Source of the DNA: Aquatica leii | Lineage: Eukaryota; Arthropoda; Insecta; Coleoptera; Lampyridae | Direction: 5' to 3' | Assembly: GCA_035610365.1 (NCBI GenBank) | Contig: CM069436.1 | Location: 90,707,912-90,771,911, forward strand | DNA: 64,000 bases | In this document: one piece after another, positions 25,842 to 37,400 of the stretch | Position numbering within the stretch: the first letter of the stretch is position 1 | Layout: every line of letters begins with the position of its first letter | Notes under the pieces: model-generated | The model's input: the letters and a program-made list of their open reading frames with translations, nothing else | Told to the model about the DNA's origin: nothing | The model's database searches: none | Made by a program: the position numbers and the translations under genes

Positions 25842-26745
25842 ATGAGTTCGATTTGTTGTATAATTTGTGTGAAATTGGTGGCACGATCTGACCGAGGCAT
25901 TCAATGTGATGGACCTTGTCAGCGCTGGTTTCATGCGGATTGTGTAAAACTGAATGCCGTAGATTATAAAAAATTATCAAGTAATGTGGATCTGAAGTGG
26001 AAATGTGAGAGAGTAGACTGTGTTGTGCCTAGTGCTATTACTGTGGAGAGTAAGATTGATGCCGTAATGGTTAGTCTGACTGAACTGATAAAGAAGGTTG
26101 ATGCAATAGTTACAGAAAATTACTGAAATTAAAACTTCTGTGAACACTATCAATGATACTCTAAATAAAATGAGAAATGATTTGAATGAGGTAAGCAATA
26201 GGATCAAAACAGTAGAAGATAAGAGTGAATCTAATGTTAAAAGAATTAGTGAGATTGAACAAAAGATTGACAATATTAATACTACGCATTTAGAAAGTAA
26301 ATCAGCATTATTGGAAGAGATAAATGAACGTGAATTTAAAAAAACTAATGTTATGTTATTTGGAGTAGTTGAGTCTGTGTCAAATGTGGTTGAGGATAGA
26401 ATAAATCACGATAAATTGAACGTTACTGATATGCTTACTAAGTTAGGAGTTGGTCAGGAAATTCCTAGGAAGATCATACGAATTGGTAAGCCAACGGTAT
26501 CAAATATGCGCCCTATGAAATTAATTTTTGAATCTCAGGAAATTGCAAAAAAAGTTATTCAGAGTGCAAGAAATTTGAAAATAAAGACAGTGAAACAGGA
26601 TCTGACAACTATGCAAAGAGAGGAGCTGAAGCCATGTTTAAGGGAGTTAGACGATAGAAAGGGCAGAGGTGAGTTGAATCTAAAAATCAAGTATGTAAAT
26701 GGAGTACCGAAGGTATTTCAATCAAATGCTCCAATTGAAGCCTAG
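25842..26745 (+). pseudogene. LINE ORF1: PHD finger, coiled coil and nucleic-acid-binding C-terminus
   Basis: Starts at ATG 25,842. Residues 1-65 form a PHD-type zinc finger: C6-x2-C9, C22-x3-C26, H31-x2-C34 and C55-x4-C60. Then comes a heptad-rich, charged stretch (about residues 75-165) that predicts a coiled coil. The C-terminal part contains KKTNVMLFGVVES, IIRIGK, RPMKLIFES and ELNLKIKYVNGVPKV, like the RNA-binding C-terminus of LINE ORF1 proteins and baculovirus-FP-like domains. A one-base shift near 26,118 splits the frame (TGA, then continuation as ITEIKTSVN). PHD fingers in ORF1 are known from CR1-group LINEs. ORF1p normally coats element RNA. Confidence 0.8.
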
Positions 26746-26757
26746 CAATCAAAATAT

Positions 26758-29505
26758 TTATCTATATACTACCATAATGTTAGAAGTGTGGTAGGTAGAA
26801 TGGACTGTTTACGGGAAAATATATGTCTATCTTACTTTGAAATTATTGTTTTTACAGAAACTGTGGAGTTCACACTGCTGAAATGGGCTTGGATAATTAT
26901 ATACTTTACAGAAAAGATCGTGATTTTGCTTCCAGTTCAAAATGTTCAGGAGGAGGTGTTCTTGTTGCAGTAAGAAAACATATATCTTCTAACTTATTAA
27001 ATAGTTCATCCTTGCTTGAAGCTATGTTCCTGAAACTTGATTTAAAAACGAAGGGCATAATAATTTGTGCTGTGTATATACCTCCAAACTCAGGAAATAA
27101 TGTTTATGAGTTGTTCTTATCTGAACTTAATAGAGTCACCAGTGAGCACCCAAACTGTGATTCGATTGTTGTTGGTGATTTTAACTTACCGAAAATAAAT
27201 TGGAGGATGGACACAGGCCTGCCTGATCTTACTGAAGCTATTGATCGTACGAGTAACAATTTTACATGTGGTATGGCTGGTCTGGGTCTACAGCAAATAA
27301 ATTTTGTGAGAAATATTAGAGGAACCTTATTAGATCTTTGCTTTGCTCCTGATGATAATGGTATATGTTGGCAGTGTGATGAACCCTTGGTCCCAGTTGA
27401 TATTATTGGTGGTCACCCTCCTCTAAGCATATCACTACGCATAAACCACTCAAAATTGGATTCTATTGAGTCCACTTTTTATAACTTCAATAAAGCGGAC
27501 TACAAAATGCTGAATTATTATTTTGAACAAATAAGATGGGAATCAATTTTTAGAAATGAATTAGTATCAGACCATTTGGAAAAGGCTGTAGAGACGTTCT
27601 ATGCAGTCCTCAAAGAATCGTTTAAGTTGCATGTACCTATTGGGAAAAAGTGTGACAGTAAGTTTCCAAAATGGTGTTCTCCGGAGCTGAAAGATTGCAT
27701 AATTATGAAAAAGTTAGCACATAAATGTTTCAAAGTATCGGGGAAGAAAGAAGACTACAACAAATTTTCTACTCTACGAGCTAAGTGTAAATCATTAGCA
27801 AAATCAGATCGTTACAATCATAAAAAATCTGTTGAGCAGTCCCTAAAGGAAAACCCAAACTCATGCTGGGCTTATCTTAAATCTCTTAGAAAGGACGACA
27901 GTGTGCCACTTCAAATGTTATTTGAGGGTGAAGAGAGCTCGGATGGTTGCGTCATTGCAAACATGTTTGCTAAATTCTTTTCATCAGTATTTATGAAAGA
28001 TAATGTGGTTCAGCAAACGATGGAAGAGAGATCTAGCTCCGAAGTTGATATCTCGCTCATTCAGTTTACTCAATTTGAAATATACCAGGCATTGGGAAAA
28101 TTAGCGATGAAGCACCACCAATTGTGCTCTCAAATTGTAGAATGGCATTAAGTCATCCACTTCAAATACTTTTTAACTGGTCTTTAAAATCTGGAGTTTT
28201 CCCTGAGTGTTGGAAATCAGCCTTTATTCGACCAATTCATAAAGGTGGTAACAAAAATGTGGTAACAAACTACCGTCCCATTACTATTCTGTCTGCCATA
28301 CCTAAGCTACTTGAAAAGTTACTTCAAGATAAAATATATTCACTTATGAGAAATGTAATTGTGGAACATCAGCACGGATTTGTTAAGGGCCGTTCAACTT
28401 CTACCAATCTCGTGATTTACACTCAAGTTATCCTAGATGCGTTCGAGGAAGGAGCTGAGGTGGAAGCGGTCTACACGGACTTTAGTAAGGCGTTTGATAA
28501 GGTAAACCATTCTATACTTATTGCTAAACTGGAATATTATGGTATAAGTGGTTCCCTACTACGTTGGTTTGGTGACTACTTAAGTAATAGGCGGCTCAAA
28601 GTAAAATTTTCTTCAGATTTTCTATCCGACGATTTCATCGCTACTTCAGGTGTGCCTCAAGGGTCCCATTTGGGCCCTTTACTTTTCAACCTTTTTGTAA
28701 ATGACATTGGTAGTGAATTCTGCTCTTCAAAGTACTTGTTGTTTGCTGATGACCTAAAAGTTTTCAGTGTTATAAGAGGTGAAAGTGACGTGGAACTAAT
28801 GAGAAGTGACTTAAAAAAGTTGGAATTGTGGTGTACTAACAATAAACTTGATTTAAATTTAGATAAATGTTACCATGTTTCTTTTAGTCGGAAAAAGGAA
28901 AAATCTGATATAAATTTTGACCTGTTTAATGTAAGGCTTAAGTGTGTTAATACCATTGTAGACCTAGGAGTTACCATTACATGTGATCTGTCTTTCAATA
29001 ACCATGTCAATAATATAGTTGTTAAGACCAGTAGAGTATTAGGTTTTGTGTTTAGAGCTTCTAGTCAATTTCTAGATGTAAATACGTTTAAAGTGTTGTA
29101 TTGTGCTCTAGTCCGTCCCGTCCTTGAATATGGTTGTCTTGTGTGGTGTCCTTACAATAAGTCTCTATGTGACCAAATTGAGGGAGTTCAAAACAAATTC
29201 CTGCGTTGAGGATTAGGCAATATCTGGGATTAAAAAGATTAGAGTCCAGGAGAGATTTCAATGATATTCTATTTTTATACAACTTAATTTTTAATCATAT
29301 TGACTGTTCTCACTTACTAAGTAAAATTAAGTTCAATGTTCCTAAGTATACCAGAGGTAATATAAAGTCTTTCAATATTGATTATAAGAAAAATAATTAT
29401 AGTTTCCATTCTCCAATTTGCCGAATCCCCAGAAAATATAACAAACTGTTAAGCATTGACTATGATATTTTTCTTGCCTCACCACCAAAAAATTTGTTCT
29501 TATAG
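26758..29505 (+). pseudogene. LINE ORF2: APE endonuclease and reverse transcriptase, three frameshifts
   Basis: Endonuclease begins YHNVRSVVGR at 26,764 and includes IVFTET, YRKDRD, GGGVLVAV, CAVYIPP, VVGDFNLPKINW and GGHPPLSI. RT includes PIHKGGNK, NYRPITIL, HGFVKGRST, the YTDFSKAFD aspartate block, SGVPQGSHLGPLLF and the catalytic LFADD, then the thumb and a C-terminal tail ending NLFL at 29,505. Frame changes fall near 26,870, 28,110 and 29,205. Apart from these, the sequence is well preserved, so the insertion is probably not very old. In intact elements this protein nicks target DNA and primes reverse transcription there. Placement: CR1/Jockey group. Confidence 0.9.
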
Positions 29506-29796
29506 GTAGATTAATTTTTCACAAATCATTGACTTTTTATGAGTACATACTTGTGATGTAGGTAATTTTTATCCAGATTTTTCCTTTTTAAATTCTTTCA
29601 TTATTAGGAATTTAATTAACTATAGTTATAGTGTTGATAACTCAGTAAATTAACTTACATGTTTGAAGTTTTTATGATTAGTTTTTATAAAAAATTATCT
29701 GTCAATACCTTATTACAAAATTTTGTTTTTCGAATGTTATTGTAAATTGGGCTTTAGCCCGTGAAATTAATAAATAAAAAATAAATAAATAAATTC
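29506..29796 (+). other. 3' UTR and A-rich tail of the PHD LINE
   Basis: A short hairpin (GGGCTTTAGCCC) lies near 29,748-29,760, just before an A-rich (AAATA)n tail that ends near 29,796. A hairpin close to the tail is typical for recognition of the RNA 3' end by the LINE RT. Confidence 0.7.
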
Positions 29797-29922
29797 CCTT
29801 TTAGAGGAAGTAATATGACGAACGCGTGAATTTTTAGTGCAATTAGTGGAGTGTTACTCCAAATTCGTAGAATCTACGGTTTTAAATAAATTTCACGCGC
29901 TTTTGGTCTATGTTTTACCTAG

Positions 29923-30068
29923 TGTAGAACCGTGTTCGTCGAGTGTTGCGACGCGGCTACATCTTCGCCTAGTCCTTTGGGGATACCTTCCAACGTTTTT
30001 TCCCGTATACAGCTGGCAACCCAGAATCAACCACCAGTTCTTTCCTGGAATTACGACGACAATTCAAG
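29923..30068 (+). other. candidate 146-nt exon-like open stretch, unidentified
   Basis: Bounded by an acceptor-like TTTTACCTAG and a donor-like TTCAAG|GTATCT. The open frame starts CRTVFVECCDAATSSPSPLG and continues with IQLATQNQPP and LSWNYDDNSR. The local GC content and residue balance are higher than in surrounding DNA. It lies just past the LINE tail. No family recognised. It could belong to a host gene or to a different mobile element. Confidence 0.3.
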
Positions 30069-30589
30069 GTATCTATTTTGTACCGATTATTTAAATGTGG
30101 AGAAATTTTTGTTTACGCGATTGTGTTTTAAAAACTTTGAGATTTTAAGAAAAATCAGAAGTGTCGCAAATTAATGTATTTAACAATAATGTAATTAATA
30201 ATTGATTGTCAGTATTTGTCGAAACTATGTGACAAAATTTCGTTGAAGTAAAGATTTATATTGGACGTTAACCAGTTAATTTTACTGTTAAAGTTTATAT
30301 CTTTGTTTGATAATAAATGAATTTATTTCATTTTATAAGTAATTAATCTCAATGTAACGCGCACACGGCCGTGCATTAGGAAATTAAGATTTTTCATTGT
30401 TTTTTTTTGTTTATTAAACGTTCATTTTACGTAAATTTTTTTGTTGTTTTGTTAATTTTGTTAATTTTAATACTATTTTGTTTAGTGTTCAAATAAATGT
30501 TAAATAGTTTATTTGTAAGCAAGCTTTTAATTCCGTCGGCCTCCGCGTTACGTAGATTTTGTTTTTTAGATTATTTCAGATTTTAGTGA

Positions 30590-30627
30590 GATACACTCTA
30601 TTAAGGTAAGTCCATTTAGAGTGTATC
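30590..30627 (+). repeat. 11-bp perfect inverted repeat (hairpin) in a GC-richer segment
   Basis: GATACACTCTA and TAGAGTGTATC flank a 16-nt loop that contains AAGGTAAGT, a strong splice-donor-like string. The surrounding 30,540-30,880 is richer in GC and has no recognised frame. It may be the leader or LTR of an unidentified element. Confidence 0.5.
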
Positions 30628-30934
30628 CTTCAGGAGCGGACTGCCGGTTGGCTGGCAAGGACCAGAAGTCCATTGAGCTTTACTCTTTCCTGGGGCCCTT
30701 TGATTTTGACTTTATTACTTTTCGATTTTGTGTTTTTGTCAAGTTTTCCAAATCAATCACGAAATTCTGAATAAAACCCACCCCGTTTTCACTGAGCACC
30801 GGCATAACACCGTTTATGTTACTGTATTTCAGGCAAGTGTCTTTGTTTCAACTTTGGCATGTAACAACCTCTAGGTTGTTTTAGGTTAATTGGTTCAGCA
30901 ATCAACAACAAATTAAAGGCATTTGAGTTTTAAA

Positions 30935-31240
30935 AGAACTAAATAAATTGATTTTTATGTCGTGTCGTTTTTTTCGTTTGCGGGATAAAATCAAAATCTT
31001 TACAAACCCGCGGGTAAAAAATAACTTGTTTTCAATGAATGTTTTCTCTAATCGATAAAGAAAAAAAAATTATTTAAAACGTGCATATATTTAAAACAAT
31101 GCTTTTAACTTGAAAGCTAGTCGTCAACTAGTTTTTACAAACCTCTTCAAGCGGGTCGTAAATTTCTGAACAAGAAACAATCACATTCTAAGCACGTTTT
31201 TTTACACTATGGTTTATTTTCAGGTACAATAATTTAGTTT
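30935..31240. repeat. dispersed repeat, copy 2 (partner at 23.4 kb)
   Basis: Same orientation and order of blocks as 23,385-23,740, including CCTCTTCAAGCGGGTCGTAA and AAGCACGTTTT. The segment 23,590-23,640 of copy 1 is missing here. No BEL coding sequence accompanies this copy, so a solo LTR is one explanation. Confidence 0.6.
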
Positions 31241-33386
31241 ATTAACAAAAACTTTAAAATCATTTTTCAGTTGTTAGTTTTCTGTTAACTTAAGGTAAGT
31301 TTTTGAAATAAAACTTTTTTAGACGCGACAGTAACTACTGCAGGTGCATTCAACTCGCGAGTTGTGATTGCGAGTTTTTGATTGCGATAGGATTGCATTA
31401 ATTGATATTTGTTAAACAATTAATAATAGATAGCAGCAGCATTCATGCGCGTGCATGTGCAAAGACTACCAATTCATGATTTGCATCGTAAAATTTGGAC
31501 GTAGCAAATCGGTCAGGATCGATTGCAATTGAATTCTAAGTGTTTAACGGATTGACGTAAAAATGGCACCTTTAGATTGCAATCGATGCGTACGTTAAAT
31601 GTGACTTGTGCTAGTAAGCTTACAACTTCGGAAAATATGCGAACTAACTTAAAGGATAAATTGTGTCCACTAACTGTATTTCAATTCGTTAAAATACATT
31701 TATTTTGTTGACATTATGAACACCATTTACATTGTTATTTTGACTTTTTATAATACTTTTGCTATTTAAATTTTTGTCTTGTTTGTGTACAAATTCGTTT
31801 TTTATACCAATATACTTTAATTCAACTTTACAACATTTTGTAAGCATTTTTAGATAAAAACTATTTCTATTTATACAAAAGAATGTATTTATTGTAATTA
31901 TAGTACAAAACTAATAATCATTATTAATCAAATTAACTTTTTGTATTACAGTTTTAATCCATGAAACGCACATTCTTAGAAAATTGTTCATTCCGAAACA
32001 CGAAACATTATTCGTAATGTCATTAGTTTCTTCGATAAATAACAAGTAGTTTCCTGCTGCTGCAACAGGAAAATTCTTGTATTTTTCAAAACTTAGCTTT
32101 CATTGCAAGAACTGCTGTAATGCACGTAAACTTAATCCAAATAAATTTATATCTCTTAAAAAAAAAGTTGCATTCAATAATATTGCACAAAGTATTCATA
32201 TTAGTTAGTTTAAAATGCATTTTTTGATTTAACAAATAAAGATTGGAAAAGGCAGTGCAATCATGTGTTACATCTTTGTGAATAAATGTGGAAAGAAAAT
32301 AATGTAGTTGATAAAGTTGTAAAAAGTTTGACGTTGAATAATAGTGATTCAGATAAAGATGATGATTATTAATAGATAAACTTCGGTCATATTGTATGTC
32401 ATTTAATAAATAAGAGATAAATACAGTGTGTTGTAAACATAACTTAACCTAAAAACACCGCTACAAACCGAATCGCGTTTGACGCACTCATTTTACTTAT
32501 CAACTTCTCACTATGACATGGATTATAAACTTATATAAAATTTATTTGCCGGCGTGTAACAAGTCTGAACTTGTCATATTATGTTTTGTTGTGAATAATT
32601 ACTGTTGAAGTGCAAAAGATATAAGCCACACCTTTTTATGGGATAGGCTATATTAAATTTTTTAGGAAAAAATGTTGGTCGGTAAATGCCATTGTTCTAA
32701 TTGGTAATAATTGTAAACTGTTTGGCTATCTGACAAACACAAGAACAGTAATATTTAGTAAAATCTCCATGCAATCTAAGTAATAAGAAAATACATGTAA
32801 GATTGCCACAGATTTCCCAAAAACAATTTGAATATTGAATGAGATTTAATATAGTTTGTTATGTAAAAAAATTTTGGTAGTTCATTTTTCTACTATAAAA
32901 ATTTTTTTCAAGTATGAAATTTGTCCCGCGTCATGCGCGATCCTTTTCTTTGTAGTCGGCTGTCAAAACGAATTCTTTTCCTGCTAACGTTTTCTAAATT
33001 ACGGATCGTTCTTAGCGGTCTTTTCGGCCCAACAAAAAGCTTTCATTATTAAGTTGGTTCACGATACTCCACGTGAATATGTAGGCGAATTTTAAGTAGT
33101 GTTGAGTGAAAGCTTATTTTGGGGTATGTAATTTTATAACCTTTTTGTATTGAGAGCTTAAATTAATTCTTTAGCGGGTCCGATTCCTCCACCTGTAACC
33201 TTATCATTGATGTTCGTAACAACTGAAACACCTGTTTGTCAAAAAGTTTCCATGACGTCAGGTCGCTAAAGGTTAAGAGGCTGTACACCACTGCGCATTC
33301 TTTTACGTCAACTATTGTATGCATTAAATCAAATTACTTGTGCTCACACAGTATGTACACTTGTGTCAAATTTTATATTATTTTAG
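31241..33386. other. non-coding DNA, partly GC-richer
   Basis: No gene identified. A 29-codon plus-strand frame near 32,287-32,376 ends in NNSDSDKDDDY before a stop and looks like an acidic protein tail, but nothing supports it upstream. Segment 32,920-33,240 is less AT-rich and unexplained. Confidence 0.4.
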
Positions 33387-33435
33387 GTCAAACTGGTACG
33401 GAATTAGCTAATCCTCTACTGGATAATACACAACT
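33387..33435 (+). other. candidate 49-nt microexon
   Basis: Exactly bounded by TATTATTTTAG and GTAAGT. With a split first codon it reads QTGTELANPLLDNTQ without a stop. Both splice signals match the metazoan consensus well, but short stretches like this arise by chance in AT-rich DNA. No adjoining exon was recognised. Confidence 0.3.
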
Positions 33436-33794
33436 GTAAGTATTGCATTTTCTATTTTACTTTGTTGGTCATGTCGATTATTAGAATGGCGACAAGTACA
33501 TACTAGGTTATAATCACAATTATTATTAAACTTTTTTGTGTATCACATTCTTATTGGGTGCGCTTTGATTCTCGATACTTTGATTTTCGCATTTTTGAAA
33601 TCAAACTTAATAAAGTAGTTATTTCTTCGTTAATGTTAAAAGTTAGATTGATTAGGGCACGTAGATGTGTGACGTGTATATTTGGCCTGTGATATCTACC
33701 CATGGAATATTGTTTGCACCGTTTATGTAACTATACTTGTATACTGTCTTCGTCTTCAACTACTCCTGTGATACAATAAATATATATTTTGTGT

Positions 33795-33990
33795 TATTAC
33801 TGCTGTCGTGTTATTTGTTCTTTTCCAGCTACAGGTAGAGTTAGACGATATCTCCCTAATTTAATCCTTCATCGTTTTGGCGCCTTTTTAGCTTTAATCT
33901 ATAATTTAGCATCACAAAGCCTGCGACCACCTCTCCAAGGAAACTGTGTTATCGGTTGCCTGTTTTTTTTGTTGTTACAAGAAAACTAGC
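33795..33990 (+). repeat. dispersed repeat with a conserved splice-acceptor-like motif, copy 1 (partner at 63.1 kb)
   Basis: Shared with 63,107-63,262: CTGTNGTGTTATTTGTTCTTTT-CAG|CTAC, then GGTAGAG, ACGATATC, TTTAATCTATAATTTA and CATCACAAAGCCTGC, ending TTTGTTGTTACAAGAAAA. In this copy the plus frame stays open (TGRVRRYLPNLILHRFG, then LALIYNLASQS), but the other copy has stops, so coding is unproven. Copy 1 keeps about 30 bp that copy 2 has lost. Confidence 0.6.
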
Positions 33991-34214
33991 TTAACAAATT
34001 GATATATTGTTAAACGTTTTTTTTTGTATTTGTAAAATAAGAGAAATGGTATGATGGTTTGAAATTACCGTTATAAAGTAAAACGGCTTTGAGACTTGTT
34101 TTTGGCAAATCGATAAATAATCGCTAATCTGTGTGGTTACATTTAATACTCGTTTTACGCAAAAGTTTATTTGCATCGATATAGTAAGAGAAATTTCTAT
34201 CAACTTTGTAGAAA

Positions 34215-34465
34215 TAACTAAATTTTTTGTGACGTGTTTTTAATACAGAAATTCTTGCAGTAGAATGTAAAAAAATCAATTTTTAAATCAAGACTTACGT
34301 CAGATACCTAAAAAGGACACATTGAAAACATCGTGTATATCTTTTATGTGTGTAAAATTTGCAAAGGAATTTAAATGTATCGGAGTTGGAAACTCAAATC
34401 AGTTCTTTTCAACGATTTTCTTAGAGACAGAAGTAACCGTCCGTTACGTGATTTATTGATTCACA
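34215..34465 (+). repeat. dispersed repeat, copy 2 (partner at 4.4 kb)
   Basis: Begins AATTTTTTGTGACGTGTTTT and ends AGAAGTAACCGTCCGTTACG. It parallels 4,380-4,740 with a deletion in the middle. Confidence 0.5.
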
Positions 34466-37400
34466 CTAAATTATCGGCCTTTGTAACAGAATTTTAAAAT
34501 AATTTTTTTAATCAACTGAGTTAATTTGCATAACACAAAGCACCGCTCGCTAACACCGCGATGATTTGATCCTTTAAATCAACACTCGCAGGTGCAGGCA
34601 TTATCAACAAATAGCTTTCTAGAAAAACTTACTAACTTGATGTCATATTTTTACTAAATCATAAATTAAACTAAGAACTACATTTACTTTTACAATAATT
34701 AAGAGTGGCGGTAATTCGCGTTTACAATTCATATATAATAAATAATAGAGCGACAAATTAAAATATTGATATTATAACAGCGACTAAACTTAAAATAAAA
34801 AATAAATAGAAAAGTAAAATACTTCATTGTTCTTAATTAATATTCCTAAAAAATACAATAAGAACGATTATTTATTGTTACATAGTAAAGCAGGATATGG
34901 GTGACAGAAGAAACACATTTTTTTGTCTATCATACTAGTCATAGTGAGTCTCTTTCCCCAAAAGGAACTTAACGTAAAAATGCATTAACAAGTTTGATTT
35001 ATTTATTTTTATGAAAAAAATACGCGTTTAAACCCATACATATTGCAACATTCAATTGCAATTACTTAAAATATTTATTATAATTATTTCTTTTGACATT
35101 TCGACCAAAAAAAAGAAAGTGAAAAAACGACAATTAATATGTAAGTAAAACTTAAGTGCAATAGCTTATCTTCCCAATGTTATTAATGACATGTTGCATG
35201 CGTGTAACATAAAATGTGTTCCAAAAATAGGTGTAATAAGGTTTATAATGTATAAAAATAAAATGCAGTTCACTGTTTAAAATAATTCAATAATATAATA
35301 TATTGATTTTTTAGTTTTTGCGGACAAACAATTTGACCTTCTAATATTGTCAATGTTTATTATCTGTATAATTTGAGTTTCTTGAATAGCATCGCAAATA
35401 GTCACGAATGATTGCCAATTGCATTTGCTAACATGCCTAGTTTACACCACTAACTAATCCATTCCAAATAATCAAGGTGTCTCGTTTTATATTTAGTTGA
35501 GTGTACATACATTAATAAATAAATTTCTAGTGTTACTTTTAATTTTTACATTAATCTCAGTGAAAACAGATAAAAATATTCTATTAAAAATGTGACGTGG
35601 AATCCTATGTCAGAATACAGTTTTTATGTTCAAAATAATTCAAAGTACTAGAATTTCAGATTTCTAAGTCAGTTGTAAAAATTGTGTCGGCTGTTTTCTG
35701 TTCTGTAAGAACATTTAAAGTAGCGTTTAAATTAAACTGACAAAATATTTATTTTAAGATAATTTGTATAAAAATTTATATTGTCGTTTTTTTGAAGTAA
35801 TTGGTAAAATAATTAAAACTAAATATTTTATATTTTATTTAAGATACTTAAAATAATACATATTATTTTTTTAATTACTTATAAATCATTTTTAAAATGT
35901 TCTTCATTAATAAAACAATCATTAAACAATGCTTTTCTTAATATTTTATAATTATTTGTTGTTGTGTTATTTGTTAACATTTTTTTTAATTTAATTACAA
36001 AATTTTAATTAGTTTGGTTGTAGTGCATTTAATTAAACTTAGAATAAAAATACAAGCAAATGTTATAGTGTATATAAGCTGTTCACAAATAAATTTTTTA
36101 AATTTGTATTCATGTAAACATTAAAATAAAAATAATCATTCTAATTTAAATTTAATCTAAGCAAGGATTAAGCCTTGCAAATATGCAAGACAGGTACGAA
36201 TCCATAACGAATTAATTAAGTACAGTGCATATGGTGAAAACTACGCCAAGACAAAGCTGCTGATGAACGATAGAAGTTTGGGGCCAAATATATATTTAGA
36301 AATAACTACAAAAAAACTAAAAAAACAAGCTACTTAAATAAAAAATTTAATAAAAGATATTGGCTGAAATTGTAGTGTATTTGACCGCATGTTACTTTGT
36401 CTTTATTTCTAAAAAGCAGGTGGGATTATACAAGAATTCGCTTTTACGTTGATTTTTTTTAACGTTATAGAAACTATAATAATATACTGTATATATTTAA
36501 TTTTTTAATTTTTACGCATATTTTTTTTTAAATTGTTGTTTGCTATGTTAAATAAAAAAAAATGTGTGCTAATATAAATTTCGTGAGAAACAAAGCAAAC
36601 AAATACAATTTGTGGTTGGAACTTTTTTTTTAACTTGGTTTATATAATATGTACCTACTTATTTCATAACGTTAATATTAATTTAAAAAAAAATAATAAA
36701 AATACATTTTACTTTTATTTATTATACAATTTTTCAAATGCAAGAAAAAAAAGTTTTAACTGTATTTTTGTTGCACGGTTTATGTCAGCAGATAAATCAA
36801 AATTGGTTTAATAACTATAATATATTTTACAAAAAAACAAAAAATTAAGAAACTTAACATTTTTTTGCACTTGTTTCAACAAAGTAAGTTATATGCTTTT
36901 TTTACTTTTTGCACATTGTACACTTTCTCTTTATTACAATTTATAAATTAAAGATGTAATCTTTTTTTGAATTTTTTTAAATTAAACTATAAATAAAATT
37001 AATATTCTTAAAAATTTCTTAACGTAAAATATACAATTTAAGAAATAAGTATTATAACATTTACCGTAATTTAATTAGTGTTAATTGTGTTTTTGTTGAT
37101 TTACTATAACTAATAAACACAAAACAAATTAACTAAATTACAAAATGTTCTATAAGGATTTAAAAATTTTCACAGTTAAATAAATCTAAAATAGCAACAT
37201 GTTGAAAAAAAATAGAATTTAGCCATTACTTTTTCCCAAACCTAAAAAAAAATTTCCAAATTTTTCTATTAATAATTAAATAATAATTGTTATTAAAAAA
37301 ATATTTTAAAACTTTTTAACAAGTTTTGAAACAAATGAAATTAATATTATATCTGTTCACTAACAAATATTAACATAATGGTTTGACAAGCAAAAATTCA

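Noticed and set aside
25977..26273. Minus-strand frame in LINE ORF1
   Set aside because: Antisense of the PHD-finger and coiled-coil coding sequence.
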